Origin: Sanghuangporus weigelae
Taxonomy: Eukaryota; Basidiomycota; Agaricomycetes; Hymenochaetales; Hymenochaetaceae
NCBI GenBank assembly: GCA_033182465.1
Contig: CP137328.1
Coordinates: forward strand, 1,426,001 to 1,490,000
Reading direction: 5' to 3'
Length of the DNA: 64,000 nucleotides
The translations under genes were made by a program, and so were the position numbers. The notes under the pieces were generated by a model that searched no databases, was not told the origin of the DNA, and saw nothing but the letters and a program-made list of their open reading frames with translations. This document shows, piece after piece, positions 1 to 11,716 of this stretch. The first letter of the stretch is position 1. Each line of letters starts with the position of its first letter.

Positions 1-2006
1 CACTCTCGCCTCATCCCCACGGTGCCCGGGTACAGGTGAAGCGGCAGGTATCCGCGGCAAATTCGCAAGCACGACTCTCTGATCCACCGAACTCGGCGAC
101 TCCACAATCGGACTCGCCTTCGAATCCTCCACATCCTCCACACTCTTCTCCTCCTCCCCCCTAAAATCATCCACGACATACTTCACATCCTCCTCATCCT
201 CCCTCTCCTCATCAACCCTAATCGACTCAATCGCCCCCCTCCCCCACCCCACGCCCCTCGACGCGTCCCTGCCTCTGTTCGTAGGCGACGTCGGGGAGTA
301 GTACGACGGCACGGGTGAGATCGGGGACGTCCCAACTGCAGAGGCGCGACGCGCGTACGAAGAGGGTACATTACTGAGGTTGAGGTTGAGGTCCCCGCCG
401 CCGCCGCCGACACCGCCGTCGGTGTCGTGCTCGATGTTGATCCGGACCTGCGCCGGGTGCATCTGGAAGCGGTGTTTCGAGGTCGTCAGGGCCTGCGTGA
501 AGTTATCATTAATTAGGTCAGATGTAGGTAGGGGTGAAAAGTGTAGAAGAAAAAGAACGAGACGTACGGAAAGGCTGAACCCCCTATTCGGCGTCGAGTT
601 CTCCATTTGCGAGCGCAGGTGCTTCCGTTCATTCAGCGTCTGCGCAAACAATCGCAGCGTAATGTCAATTTCGCGCATCCATATTCTCAGGCTGAAAGAA
701 ATACGCACACTCATAAGCGTGTTCCTATTTCGAACCGAACCAAAATTAGCTGCAGATCAACTCAACCTAAAGGCGCGACGTACGTTAAGAGCCGCCCGAC
801 GGGCAACGCGAACATGTAATGCAAATTATTATTCGGCGTCGTCGTCTAGCCCCGAAATCAAAATCAGAAATTCAAAATCGAGTTCTGAACAGGACATACG
901 AGGAAACATAGATCCAGAATCTAAATAACAAACATCAGCAAGAATTTCTATGTCGAAGAAGCAGCACTGACACAAAGGACTGTGACAGGGACAGCCGCCT
1001 TGACAGTCGTAGTGCATATAGTCGATATAATCGAGTCCGTTCCTACAATCAAACAATTCACTCAGTTCAGCCTGGACATTAATCTTCCCACCGGGACTCA
1101 CTCTCAAACCCAGTCCGACTCCTCAACAAATAATACAACAAGAAGACGGTGATACTCGCATCGCAGCACGCGCTCAGCGCAAGCCACGCATCCGCATAGG
1201 GGATGATCTTCTTGTGGCTCTCGATGCTCGTGTGTATGACGCCCTGTATCGCGCTTGTGACAGCGAGCGCGGCCTGCGCCCAGCTGAGGAAGGAGATGAA
1301 CGCAAAGAGGAGCTTTGAACCCGAGAAGCGCATTATTCGGAACGCCATAAAGTGCTGGATCGGTACAGAGGCTCTGCGAATTAATTAAATAAATGAATAA
1401 GGTTCAGCGGAAGTAATTTATTCTATAATTAGATGCACGCCGCCCGTCCGTCCCGTCAGCGCTCGCTCAACCCCGGCTGCTGCTCAGGCGCCGCGAGAGT
1501 CGGACATTCCGGCTTCTCAAGCATCTCGCGCGTGCAAAGCACTCCTCCGAACAGAAGAAGCGTAGCCAATTTCAAATTCGCAACAACAAAAGTGTGTACG
1601 CACAGAGAGGAAAAGATGGGCAGCGTCGCGTACTCCCACGGCGAGAACGCCAACGCAACCGGGTTCGCAAAGTTATCCACGACGTAGTGCCATAGCATCG
1701 ACACGGAGCTGCACACTTGGAACGTGTCGATCGCGTATATCCATCCCAGCAGGAATCTGTAAGTAAGTAAGTAAGTAAGTACACGCATAATTAGCAAAAC
1801 AAAATAATTCAATGAAGTAGAAGGACGCACATCACACGCCAGCCATCCCTGTACCCCGACATGAGGTATGAAACGAGCTGCATGACGCATACGCCGAACA
1901 CAAGTGCGTTGACGACGACGCCGATGAGGAGCGGGCCGACGAGGAGCTGGTAGCTCACGCCCAGGGGTCCGCCCGTACTGGAGATGGTGGTGTTGCCCGA
2001 TGACAT
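1..2006 (-). CDS. DUF6534-type seven-transmembrane protein, 3' end cut by window edge
   Basis: I recognise this as the basidiomycete DUF6534 family of integral membrane proteins; its function is unknown. ATG at 2006 (MSSGNTT...). Exon 1 is 2006-1831, exon 2 is 1756-1604 and exon 3 is 1373-1102, joined at GTGCGT/YAG borders in consistent phase. Exon 1 gives a first TM segment (LLIGVVVNALVFGVCVMQ). Exon 2 carries the family signature WIYAIDTFQV and 'NFANPVALAFSPWEY'. Exon 3 has 'IQHFMAFRIMRFSGSK' and further hydrophobic helices. After 1102 an exon near 1066 continues ('TDSII'). A later segment (about 640 to 1) holds 'TLNERKHLRSQMEN', an intron with a CTAAT branch site, and a Ser/Pro/Glu-rich cytoplasmic tail that is open to position 1. 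The exons between about 1000 and 640 could not be placed with confidence, so damage there is not excluded. Confidence 0.75.
1759..1782. repeat. (GTAA)n microsatellite in intron 1 of the DUF6534 gene
   Basis: About six tandem GTAA units on the plus strand. Read on the gene's strand they form a TTAC run immediately before the acceptor of exon 2, so the repeat supplies the 3' end of the intron. Short TTAC-type runs also occur upstream near 2320-2330. Confidence 0.85.
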
Positions 2007-4874
2007 CTTTGCTCTTGCTTCTGCCTTGCGCTCGGTATGTCTGATCGAACTTTGGAGGACGGAGAAGGGGAGGATGACGACGGACGAGAAGAAGTAAGAG
2101 GAGGAAGGAGAGAGCGAAGGACAGAAGGAACGAAGGACAAGTTGAATTAAATCTCTCCAGTCCAGACAAAAGGAGCGACAAAGCACCGGCGGAGGCGGAG
2201 GCTACAGTGCGGGCGCGAATGAAGAGAAAGAGACGCACGTATGTCAGTATCCCAACAAGTATGTAAAGTACTAAACCGCCGAGGAGAGCGGCAAGCAGGC
2301 CAACAAACAAAACGCCCAAGTAAGTAAGTGAGCAATAAAGAGGATGGAGCTTCCGTGCAAGGCATCTGTCATCCCATAGGCACTTCCTTCGAGGGGACGA
2401 CATGAGACAGGGGTCCGGGTCCAGTACGTACAAGCCAAGGCTACGAGCAACCCAAAGCGGGTCTGAGAAGGTCGCCGGCCGTTTCCTCTTTGTTTTCCCG
2501 TGAGAAGAACTTCATCGCCGTCTTCCCAAAGTGAGTAAGTAGACCTGAAAATCTCCGTAAAGCCTTCGTCTTCGTCTTCTATCTCCGACAAACCCAGTCA
2601 GTCAGTCAGCCAGCTCCGTTCTTCCTGTCTCTTCTTTGTCACTACAAAGTCAGAGCGTCCATCAATCAGGTAAGAACCTACGACGATAGCCTCGCCTCAT
2701 CTCGCATCTACCCCAAACCGTCGGAGCGCCCAACCCGTCCTACGAAAAAATACGAAAAAAGCACAGACAGAACCCAGAAGCTAGAACCCATCATCCAGCC
2801 TGAGAAAACGAACGAGCGGCCTGAGCGTCCAAGAGCCGTGCGCACCGGACCTTCGGCGCTTCCTCCAGTTTTTTTCTTTGACCTTTGATATTGATGTGTC
2901 CGTCACGGTCCTCTCGTGATGGACATGCAATCAGCAAGATGTGAGGAGCGAGCAAACTTCATCCCTAATGATCTCCCCAACATGACCGCGCAAGGAAAGA
3001 TAAAAACATCCGCTCCGCTGTTGATTAAAACTCCCGTAGTAAGGCATGACTAATCAATCAACTTTATGTTATTCATTCATTCATTCAGGACCGTGGAGGA
3101 TCTCCGTGAAGATCTCCGCTGTGATGATTGACGCTGGAAAACTTTCTCTCTGTTGCAACAGCGAGACTCTGATTATTTCGGGTCGTCGAGTGGGATCATC
3201 GGTAGTATTGTCAGTGCTGGAAAAAGGACATGTCTTTCAGACAGATAAACTTCGTGTATGCAATCACTTCCTGGGTGAGATCGAAAATATTAATGCTTCC
3301 GAGGCGGATTAATATTAATATTGGGAGCGCTGCACAAATACTAAGTAGACGACACTGTCCTTCAAATCCATCCAACTTTTTTTTATTACCAAAATCAAAA
3401 CCACCGAAAATAACTATCAAATATGCTCTCTCTTTAAAATTTGCAGTTGCGGTCGCAGCAGTGTGGCGTGGCGTGGCGTGGTCACCATACGTACAAGTAC
3501 ACATCATGTGAGTCATCAACCGCTGGGAAGAATCATGAAAAGTATTTACAGTGTCGAGTTCCTCATTTCATCTGTCCGTCCGATTTGGGAGCAAGGATAG
3601 AATTGGATATTGAGATCTGCAGAAGGAACGAGAAGTACTGTACGTAGTAGTGTCTTTGCTTTGATGAGCTCAAATCGCATTCTACAAGAAAGACCACATA
3701 GACTTACTAGTAAGGTAGACAAACTCGGAGTGGAGAGAGAGTCCTCGCTTGCCGTCAAGCTTGAGGCGAGAGACTGCACGAGAGTTGATAACACTGCAAG
3801 AAAGTCGATGAAAGAAAGAAAAAGTATTATGCACAGGTTCATGGAAGAATCAAGTATGAGAGATGATTCTCGAAGCGCATAGGGCGTTGCGAATACGTGG
3901 GAAAGAGTCAGTGATATGGTTGATAACCACTCGCTCCAAAACAGAGTCCAATAGATTTAAGAATCAGTTCCTCCAAGATCGAACTCTAGGACACGCGTCA
4001 TAAATACGCAGCTCTGGAAGAAAGATAAAGCAGAAATTGATTTGTCCTTAGTTACCGCGCAAAGCCGTAAGACAGGCCTGGCTTCCAAGATCACAGAAAG
4101 ATGACATGTCCAATTCGTACATATATAGAGACGTCCTGGCTTGTGAGTAGCAATATTGATTCGGATGGGATGGGGTCTTACTCCCGACCCAGAATTCAAT
4201 AGCTTCTCATTCGCCGAGGTGCCAGTGGACAGCAGTGTAGCAAGACACCGCATGGCGGAGATGGCGACGCGCTCTCATAAGCGTAGAAGATACCTATACC
4301 GGATGAGAGATCAAAGGAAGCAGAGTGGACAATGGAGGGTAGATGAAGGCTCCTCAGTCTCGATCACGTTATTCGCGATTCGAGAACAAGGAAGACTAGA
4401 GTCGGACTGCAATGCGAACGGAAATTGGCCACATAAACGAAATATTTGCTAAGTACTGGAGTCCAGACCATGCACGCGATTCGCGCCAGAGGCGTGCGAG
4501 CCTCGAGAGAGCAGTTCGAATGGCATGGAACAAACAAAGACAGCCGCGCTCTTGTTCAGTTCAGTCTGCTCATCGGGACTCTACGGAGATGACAAAAATC
4601 GACGACGACGGAGGCCGTGTTTGTACCCCAGATATTAGCGTGCAAATAAATAGAAAGAAAATCCGTTAGAAAAACATGTTTTTTTATTATAAATTTTGAT
4701 TCCGTTAGATATATTACATAACTTGCTCCCACGATGTAAAACGCGCCTCATTGACGCGCATAGCCGCATACACTCCTCTTCCTCGTCCTCTCTCTCGTCC
4801 TCAACGTCGTCCTCGTCGTCTCCCGACGCCCATGAACTGCTAGTCATTTTTTTCGTATACATTTAGTATTAATA
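2007..4874. other. Intergenic region, no gene supported
   Basis: About 2.9 kb between two divergently transcribed genes. Open frames here are short and have none of the composition or motifs of the flanking genes. Short tandem repeats are visible: a CAGT run near 2595, an ATTC run near 3073 and a GTGGC run near 3466. An open minus frame over 2147-2433 encodes two hydrophobic stretches but lies directly upstream of the DUF6534 start, so it is more likely leader or promoter sequence. Confidence 0.6.
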
Positions 4875-7800
4875 ATGCTTCATACTCCCTTAAATCATCC
4901 CTCTCCCGTCCACAACTCACATCCGCACGCGCCAGCACACCCCGCACAGCACCAGCACCAGCACGTCCAAGGCCACGCACCTGCTCAAGGACACGTTCAG
5001 CGCTGCAGCCCCGTTCATGGCTCACCTCCGCATGAGCTCAACTTTGCGGACTGGCTGCACATGTCTCCCGCTCAGGTATGCATACACTTTACTTTTTAAG
5101 AGCCACTCTTCGCTTCCTTTTACTCACCTTTTTTGCCTTTTTTCTTTTTTCCTCCTTTTTGTTGCAATCAGGTCGCCATGATGTCTCCCGTCGGTGCACC
5201 TTACACTCCGCCGGGCACTCATCACCACAACCATCTGTTCGTACCGACGCCCAGCCCACTCCAGTACTCTGCTGTCACTGCCGCAAACCCGAATGCGAGG
5301 AACGACTTCTTGGCGACAACTTCGCCTTTGTCTTATTCCTCCCCGCCTTTTCAGTACCCTCATCTCAACCCTTACGGTCCCGCAACAGCAACGGCAGGAA
5401 GTCAGCATTTTCAGCAAATGCACACCCACCAACAGGTGCCGACTATCTCCGTGTCCATGGACGACATGCGCCATCAGCTGCATGAGGATCCGCTTGTCCC
5501 GGCCGCGCATACAACGAACGGGTCAGGTCTGAGTCCCTCGCCTTTAAGTACTGAGTATTTCCCGTATGCGAGTGGACCTGTGCAGACAATGTCTTCTTCG
5601 TCGACTTCTCCAGTCTCGCATGCGGGCTCGCCGTACCCGTTCCATCAAGCCTACGCGCGTGCGTCGGGCGAGGAGGGCGAATCGACGCCTGTCACGACGC
5701 TTTCAGCCGCCGACGAGTCTCAGCAGACACGAGCTGCCTCGTCTCAGGACACCGTCACCGCCCAGCAGTATCTCATCGACAAACTCCGTGGTGCCTCCCC
5801 CGTGACAGACACCGGGAGCAAGCCCGCTTCGCCTCAGCGCGCGCAGCAAAAGCCGCCCGTCGAGAGCGTCGAGTCGCCCTTCCGTATTGCAGCTCCGCAG
5901 CCTCGTTCCGGGTCAGGGCTCGGACCTTCGTTCACCCCTCTGCCGCCATCCTCGAGGCCTGCGTCTGCCCTCGGTGCCTTGTCGGAGCTTGCTGAGCTTG
6001 CCTCGCGCCAGCCCACGCCCTCGCAGCCTCTCGTGAATTCATCGCTGGTCTCCCCTGCACCGCACTCTCATCCATCTTCTCGGGCTGTGTCTCGCCCTGC
6101 GTCAGCTCTGAGCACTCGTAGCACCGTGTCACACGCAAAGCTGCCCAAAGTCCGCCGCAAACAGCCTCCTCCGCATCGGTTCGCTCCTTCCCCTTTACAA
6201 GTTAACCTCCCGTACCAGACATCTTCATCTGGTGATGGTAGTCCGAATAAACCATCGACGCCGAGTCTCGCAGATGCACTCGCGCGTGGACCGCTGGAGT
6301 TCGAAGACGACGGTCCTCGGTACCGCACGCGCAGCAAGCTCCGCATTCTCAAAGCGGAGATGCAAGAACGCGAGCGTGAAGCGGACTTGTTGCTCATTCG
6401 GCGTGGATTGCGTGGTGAATCGGGCACTGGAGGTGCAGATGGAGGAGGTGACAAAACAGGTTTGGATATCCTCGCGAGCGTCAGCGTTACTCGGCGTATC
6501 GAGTTGGAGCCTCCCCAGAAGAAGCGTTCAGAGTCTCCTGCCTTAATGCACGCCCATATTCAGAAGGCAACGGCGCGTTCCAAAACCAAGAGGAACTTGA
6601 AACGTGCGTTCAGGGACGTTGAAGATGCAGACTGCGAGTCTGTCACTACAGGGAGCGAGTGCGGTGGAAGTCGCACCCCGTCGAAGAGGCAGAGGGTTCC
6701 TACAGAGAAGGCTGCAGCAGCTGATACTACTTCTCACGTGAGCGTGAAGAGGGAGCCCGTCGAGGTGAGGTCACTCCGTAATCGTTCGCAAGCGAACAAG
6801 CAGCCGGCTGCTACTCCTGCGCGTCCCTCGCCTGTACGTACGTCGAGCCACAAGGGCAACAATGGCAAGAAAGTTGCCGTTAAGAGCGCGAAGGCGTCTC
6901 CCGCATCTACAAAGTCGTCAGCTGTGAAGAAAGGCGTGGCAATGAAGACCTCGATTAAGAAGGACGATGATGTCGAGATGGCGCTATCGGATAATGGCGA
7001 GTCGGAATTGTCGTCGTTATCGAGCATGTCGGAAACGGAGGAAGAAGGCAAGTCGAGCGTGGGTGATACAGATTATTCGCCCAAGAAGAAATCCGGCGCT
7101 CGTTCGTCCAAGCCTTCTAACAATGGTAAACAGTCTTCCGCGACGCCAGCTCAAACGCAACCCCAGGAGGCACAAGCGCAGACGAAACCGAAAGTCAGCG
7201 CAACGCCAATCGATACCGCACGCGGTGCAGCCGCTATACCCTTCCCCGTACGCCGCTTCCCGCCTGATGTGCCCATACACGCAGGCTTCCCGCTTTTGTA
7301 CCGCAAGTTCCCCGTGTGTGGGTATACGGACCCGAGTTTCAGCGAGGCGTTTCCTGGTGAGATGTCGATGCCAGTTTCAGGGTTGGAGATATTGTCGTTC
7401 GGCGCTGCTGGTGCGAATGCGAGTGGGATCTCAAGTCCGTTGTCGTCCCTTACGAGCTCGCCCAGCTCCCACGCGAACGCGAACCCAGACGCTTCTGAAC
7501 CATCAGAGGGCGCGTCGCTGCCTTTGCCCCCTCCTCCGTCCTCAGGCCACTTCAATCCGCCACGCAGTGCGGAAGACCTCTACACCCCGCGATTCGTCCG
7601 AGGTGTGGGCCGCGACAAGATGGGGCTGTGCCCGATATGCTACGAGAGTCCTGAGAGGGGCGGAGCGGGGAGGGCGGAGTGGTTGAGCATGAAGTTCTCT
7701 GCGTTCAAGTGAGTATTTTGTTCGCTTGGTTTGATTTGTTTGATTTGGTTTTGGTTCCCGCACCGATTTCGGTGTCGTACCTCCTTTCGTCCCTTTCCCC

Positions 7801-8851
7801 ATTCACGAACATTTACTGATATGCTCGATTATAGCTACCACATGCAATACGCACATGGCATCTCACCCATCACTGCGCAGCCGTTCTCACCGCCCGTCGC
7901 TTTCCGCGTCGTCAAGCGCACGCCGAACCACAAGAACGAGAAGCACGAAATATTGGAGGGGAAATGTCATCGCTGCTTGGAGTGGGCGCCTGTGGAGGGT
8001 GTGAAGTGCGTTGAGGCGAAGGTGAGATTCTGTCTCGTGTTTTCATCGATTTCTTGTTTCGTTTCGTTTCTGTGTTGTTCTGTGTTCGGTGGGTTGGGAA
8101 CTTTGGGACGTCTGGAAGTGTCGGATGGACGATGGCACTTTTGAACGCGGTCTAAGGGGAGAAAAAATTGCAGAGCGTTGCATCATGTCCTTGCGTGTAC
8201 ATTTTATACGATGAGATGGGAGAGATGGAGATAGATAATCCATCCATCGGATGGATCGACATTCTCAATTCTCGGCCGGGTCTGAAGATCCGGAGAGGGT
8301 TGAGCGGATTATCGTCCTAATCGTGCAACGATCATATGGCACATGGAGCAAATCCTCCGAAGGCGCCGCTCCGGGACGCTCAAATCGATGAAATGTTTCT
8401 GCACTGATTCCTCTTCCGATAATTATTTTTATCTTGGCTCGGAGAGAAAACTATCGATTGCTAATCAAAAAAAAATTTTTTTGCATGGTCCAATCATACG
8501 GCGTTCATCACACATCGACCTCACCAGCTCAGAGAAATCTACTGGTGGAAACACGCAGCACAATGCCACAAAGGGTCGACCATCCTAGGCGAGTCGGACC
8601 TGCACCTCAACGACGCCATCGCCGTCCGCGCCAAAAGGATCTTCGACATCATACATGCGCGCCAACACCCCTCTCTCCCTCCGCCTTCGGCGCTGCAGAA
8701 GTTATACGTTGGACCTGGAGGAAAGGGTGCGACTGCCCGTATGCCTTCTGGTGCAGAGCCGATAGGCTCGCCAGAGAGTGTGTCGTTCGTTGCGAGGAGG
8801 GAGATGTTCTGTGCGCTGCCGGGCCCGTACGCGGTCCACCCTCAGGCCTAG
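4875..8851 (+). CDS. Rua1-like zinc-finger transcription regulator (Rua1_C / DUF4451 domain)
   Basis: The predicted 1082-residue protein comes from exons 4875-5075, 5172-7708, 7835-8021 and 8528-8851, all with GT-AG borders in consistent phase. The N-terminal ~900 residues are His/Pro/Ser-rich and disordered, with basic patches. The C-terminal ~170 residues match the Rua1_C domain (Pfam PF14616), named after the Ustilago maydis regulator of ustilagic acid synthesis. It begins PRFVRGVGRDKMGLCPICYE, then YHMQYAHG (a first C2H2 set), GKCHRCLEW, and EIYWWKHAAQCHKG (a second C2HC set), so it probably binds zinc and DNA in the nucleus. Targets cannot be read from the sequence. The last intron (8022-8527, 506 nt) is about ten times the usual size here. 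The start is the first ATG of the open exon; an upstream exon is possible. Confidence 0.88.
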
Positions 8852-11716
8852 GGTGGCCATCTATGCCCGATTCCTGGCGCTACGAGTCGCTTCGCAAGTT
8901 TCAGATAGACGCTTCTTTTTATTCGCCTCGATCGCGATGATCCCTTCTCTTTCGTCATGCCCAAGGAACTATGCACTCCCTCGTCTCGCTTCATCTCTAT
9001 GCTCGCCATCCCATCGGTATCGATTTCGGACTTTAGGCTCGTCAAACCAGGCTCGTTCCAGCTCCGCACTTCCGCGTATATGCCTCCTCTGTCTTTATCT
9101 TCATTATTTATCTATGCTTGACTCATCCTATGGACTTTCTTATTCGCGCCGACCCAATTCACATACCTGCATACCATCATCATTACAACTCGTTACCCCA
9201 CCAAAGACTCTATTGATACCGACAAGCCTTGCAATTTAGTATTATAATTGGGTCCCATTTGGCGCGTCTCTTTTCTTTCTGTTTCCCGGTTCAGTTTCTC
9301 GTTTTGTGGTCCACGGTATTATTCTTTCTCTCGATTTCACGATCTCGAGCTATTTTCACGTACGTACGTATCATCATCGATGTTAGTTTGAAAGTTTTCT
9401 CTTTCATCTTTTCTCTTCTCTTTTACTTTTTACTCAGATATCGGTCCTCGGTTTATTCAGCCACTCTAGATTTCCTCGCGTATATATTCGCGCCGACACC
9501 TGCGGTTCGGCGCTCTCGTCTCTCCTCGTCTTTTTCTCTTTCCTCGGTTTGGAACTCTGCGTTTCTGCACTTGGCACTCCCCCCTAATTACCTATCACCC
9601 ATTCCACCCATCGCTGCAATCGTATTCACGTATATCACTGCATCCCTTATATCCATCATCATCATCATCATCACCTTCACCTCTATTCCTCACAACTTCC
9701 AATATCATCCGCATCCGCATTCATCCCATCCACATCTTCTAATACCTCGCCGTTCACTCGCGCGCAATTTAGACATTCCATCTCTCATTTCTCATTGCTC
9801 AATCTTCGCATGTGTATATATTCCTTTATGTGCATCCCGGATCGCAATATTTTCTCCTCTTTATCCTCTTCTTTACATAGTTATCAGATATCGGTTTTAC
9901 CTCTTTCCACGACTTATAATCCTCCCTTCTAGCGCAGCACAGCGATTTGCCTACTTCTCCCTGCCTACTCTACGATTAAGCAGGTCTGAGGTACCAGCCG
10001 CGCTGTGCCTTTACTTCTATTTCTATATACTCTACACTATTCCCTGTGCATATTCTCACATTATCTAGCCCATCTATCTTCTGCTCTCTACATACGTATA
10101 CGTACATCTAGTCATTCATAATGTCTTTCATACCAGTATTGGCGCTTTGTCTCGTATCTTTCCGTGTCCTTTATACACCTTAGTTGTTAGTCGTTACTCG
10201 TTATGCACGCTTTATCGTTGTCAGTAGCTCTGCTTTTTTTCCTTTTCCTTTACTTTTACGTTTTCATACAGCGCACGGTAGATATTGTGAGTCGATCAGT
10301 TGATAGTTCATTTCGTTTGTTGGGCTTAATCTCTTTGTGTCTATTTGACGATAATGGTGTTATTGATCATGTTTGAGTGCGTGAAGGACGAGGAGTAGGT
10401 GTGCTCTTTGTACATCCCACAATGGAATTTCAAAAAGGGCAAAACAGACTACATCTTAAGCACATTTTCCGTAATGTTGGGATGAAGATTACTGTAATAG
10501 ATCTGATACATGCAACCAGCGCTTGGGTGTTACTTTACTTAGCTTGTTGTCGAAAGTACAAGCTACCGTGACCCAGACGTCTTATTGCAACTTACATAGG
10601 ACAACTCTGAGTTAGGACAATAAGGCTATCTATTTATGACTGACAATAATAATGAAGAGAATACTCATCCTAAGCCTTACATGTACAGTACACGTAGTAC
10701 CTCATACTTCAACCGATCAGAATCTTATCCGTTACTTTCACAACGCAACGCGTCCTTGTCTTACTTACACATTACCGTTTCATGTAAAGTGAAAAGTTTA
10801 TTACAACACAATAACTAGTACTCCGAGTTCCATCAGTACCGTAGATTCTTAACAATAGGGATAGGAATGAAGGAATACATATCTTGTATGGAGAATACTC
10901 TTACCGCGGCTAATTCGTGTAAAGGAAGAACCTGAGCCCTCCGGGATTAGAGGAAATCTGCTTTATATGAATGACTAAAGAATAACCTTTGCAAAATCGC
11001 AGCGTGCCACTGCTCTTTAATTAATTAAAAGGAACTGAAAGAAAGAAATGTGATGGCTATAAGAAAGGACGAAATTAGCCGCACTAGAGGTATTGAAAAT
11101 GAATTCAGCGGAAAGCCATCGTCAGTGCAAATACACTGTAGCTCTTTTCACAAGTTTTCCTTTTCTTTTCGGCTGAGTGAAATACCGTAATGCTCAGATC
11201 TACAAAGGAGCCATCGTCGACACTGCAGTACCATGCTTCAACCGACATGCCGGAACGGAAACGAAGATATCGTAAAGGAAAGGCGGGTGTGTTTCACGCA
11301 TGCTTCAAGTAAATAGACTCACCTCGCTGGTCGTTCATCTTCAAAGAACACAACGGGCACAAAGAAACGATGGCGGCGTCAAGGAAACATGTGCTTCATC
11401 CTTTTGGCTCCTTTCTGACTCTTCACTGGCAATCGCAGTGCCTCTTACTTATCACTTCTCTTATTCCGCTTAGATCGAGCCGTGATCAGATCGATTACTT
11501 ACGTAATCACAAGGACTTTTGATGGTGGCCTGGTGAGCCTTTGGGCCTTTGCGGCACAAGCATACAGACAAACAAGGAGCAATAAAGAACTTTGGAATGC
11601 AGACTCACTGATCACATTCTGTCTCCCCCCATCATCTACCCCACTTCTCGCAATAGTGAATCCGTCCATACCTAATCCCTAACTCAATACCATACCCATT
11701 TACGAACTCCATAATA
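8852..11716. other. Long pyrimidine-rich 3' flank and intergenic DNA
   Basis: From about 9080 to 10100 the plus strand is strongly C/T-rich with very few purine-rich stretches. It includes an ATC trinucleotide run near 9655-9672. An open frame of 279 codons (9229-10068) exists only because such DNA rarely makes stop codons. It has Leu/Ile/Ser/Phe bias, no domain and no splice logic. The stretch probably contains the 3' UTR of the Rua1-like gene. From 10.1 to 11.7 kb I see no gene. Confidence 0.6.

Noticed and set aside
2147-2433. Minus-strand frame with two hydrophobic helices upstream of the DUF6534 gene
   Set aside because: It overlaps other frames, sits where the 5' leader of the gene is expected, and contains splice-like TTAC repeats; no family resemblance.
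3046-4669. Chain of 70-100 codon frames on both strands
   Set aside because: Short, overlapping and without codon pattern or motif; consistent with chance frames in AT-moderate intergenic DNA.
9229-10068. 279-codon open frame on the plus strand, hydrophobic
   Set aside because: It lies in a strongly pyrimidine-rich tract where stops are rare; composition is purely biased and there is no domain or conserved motif.
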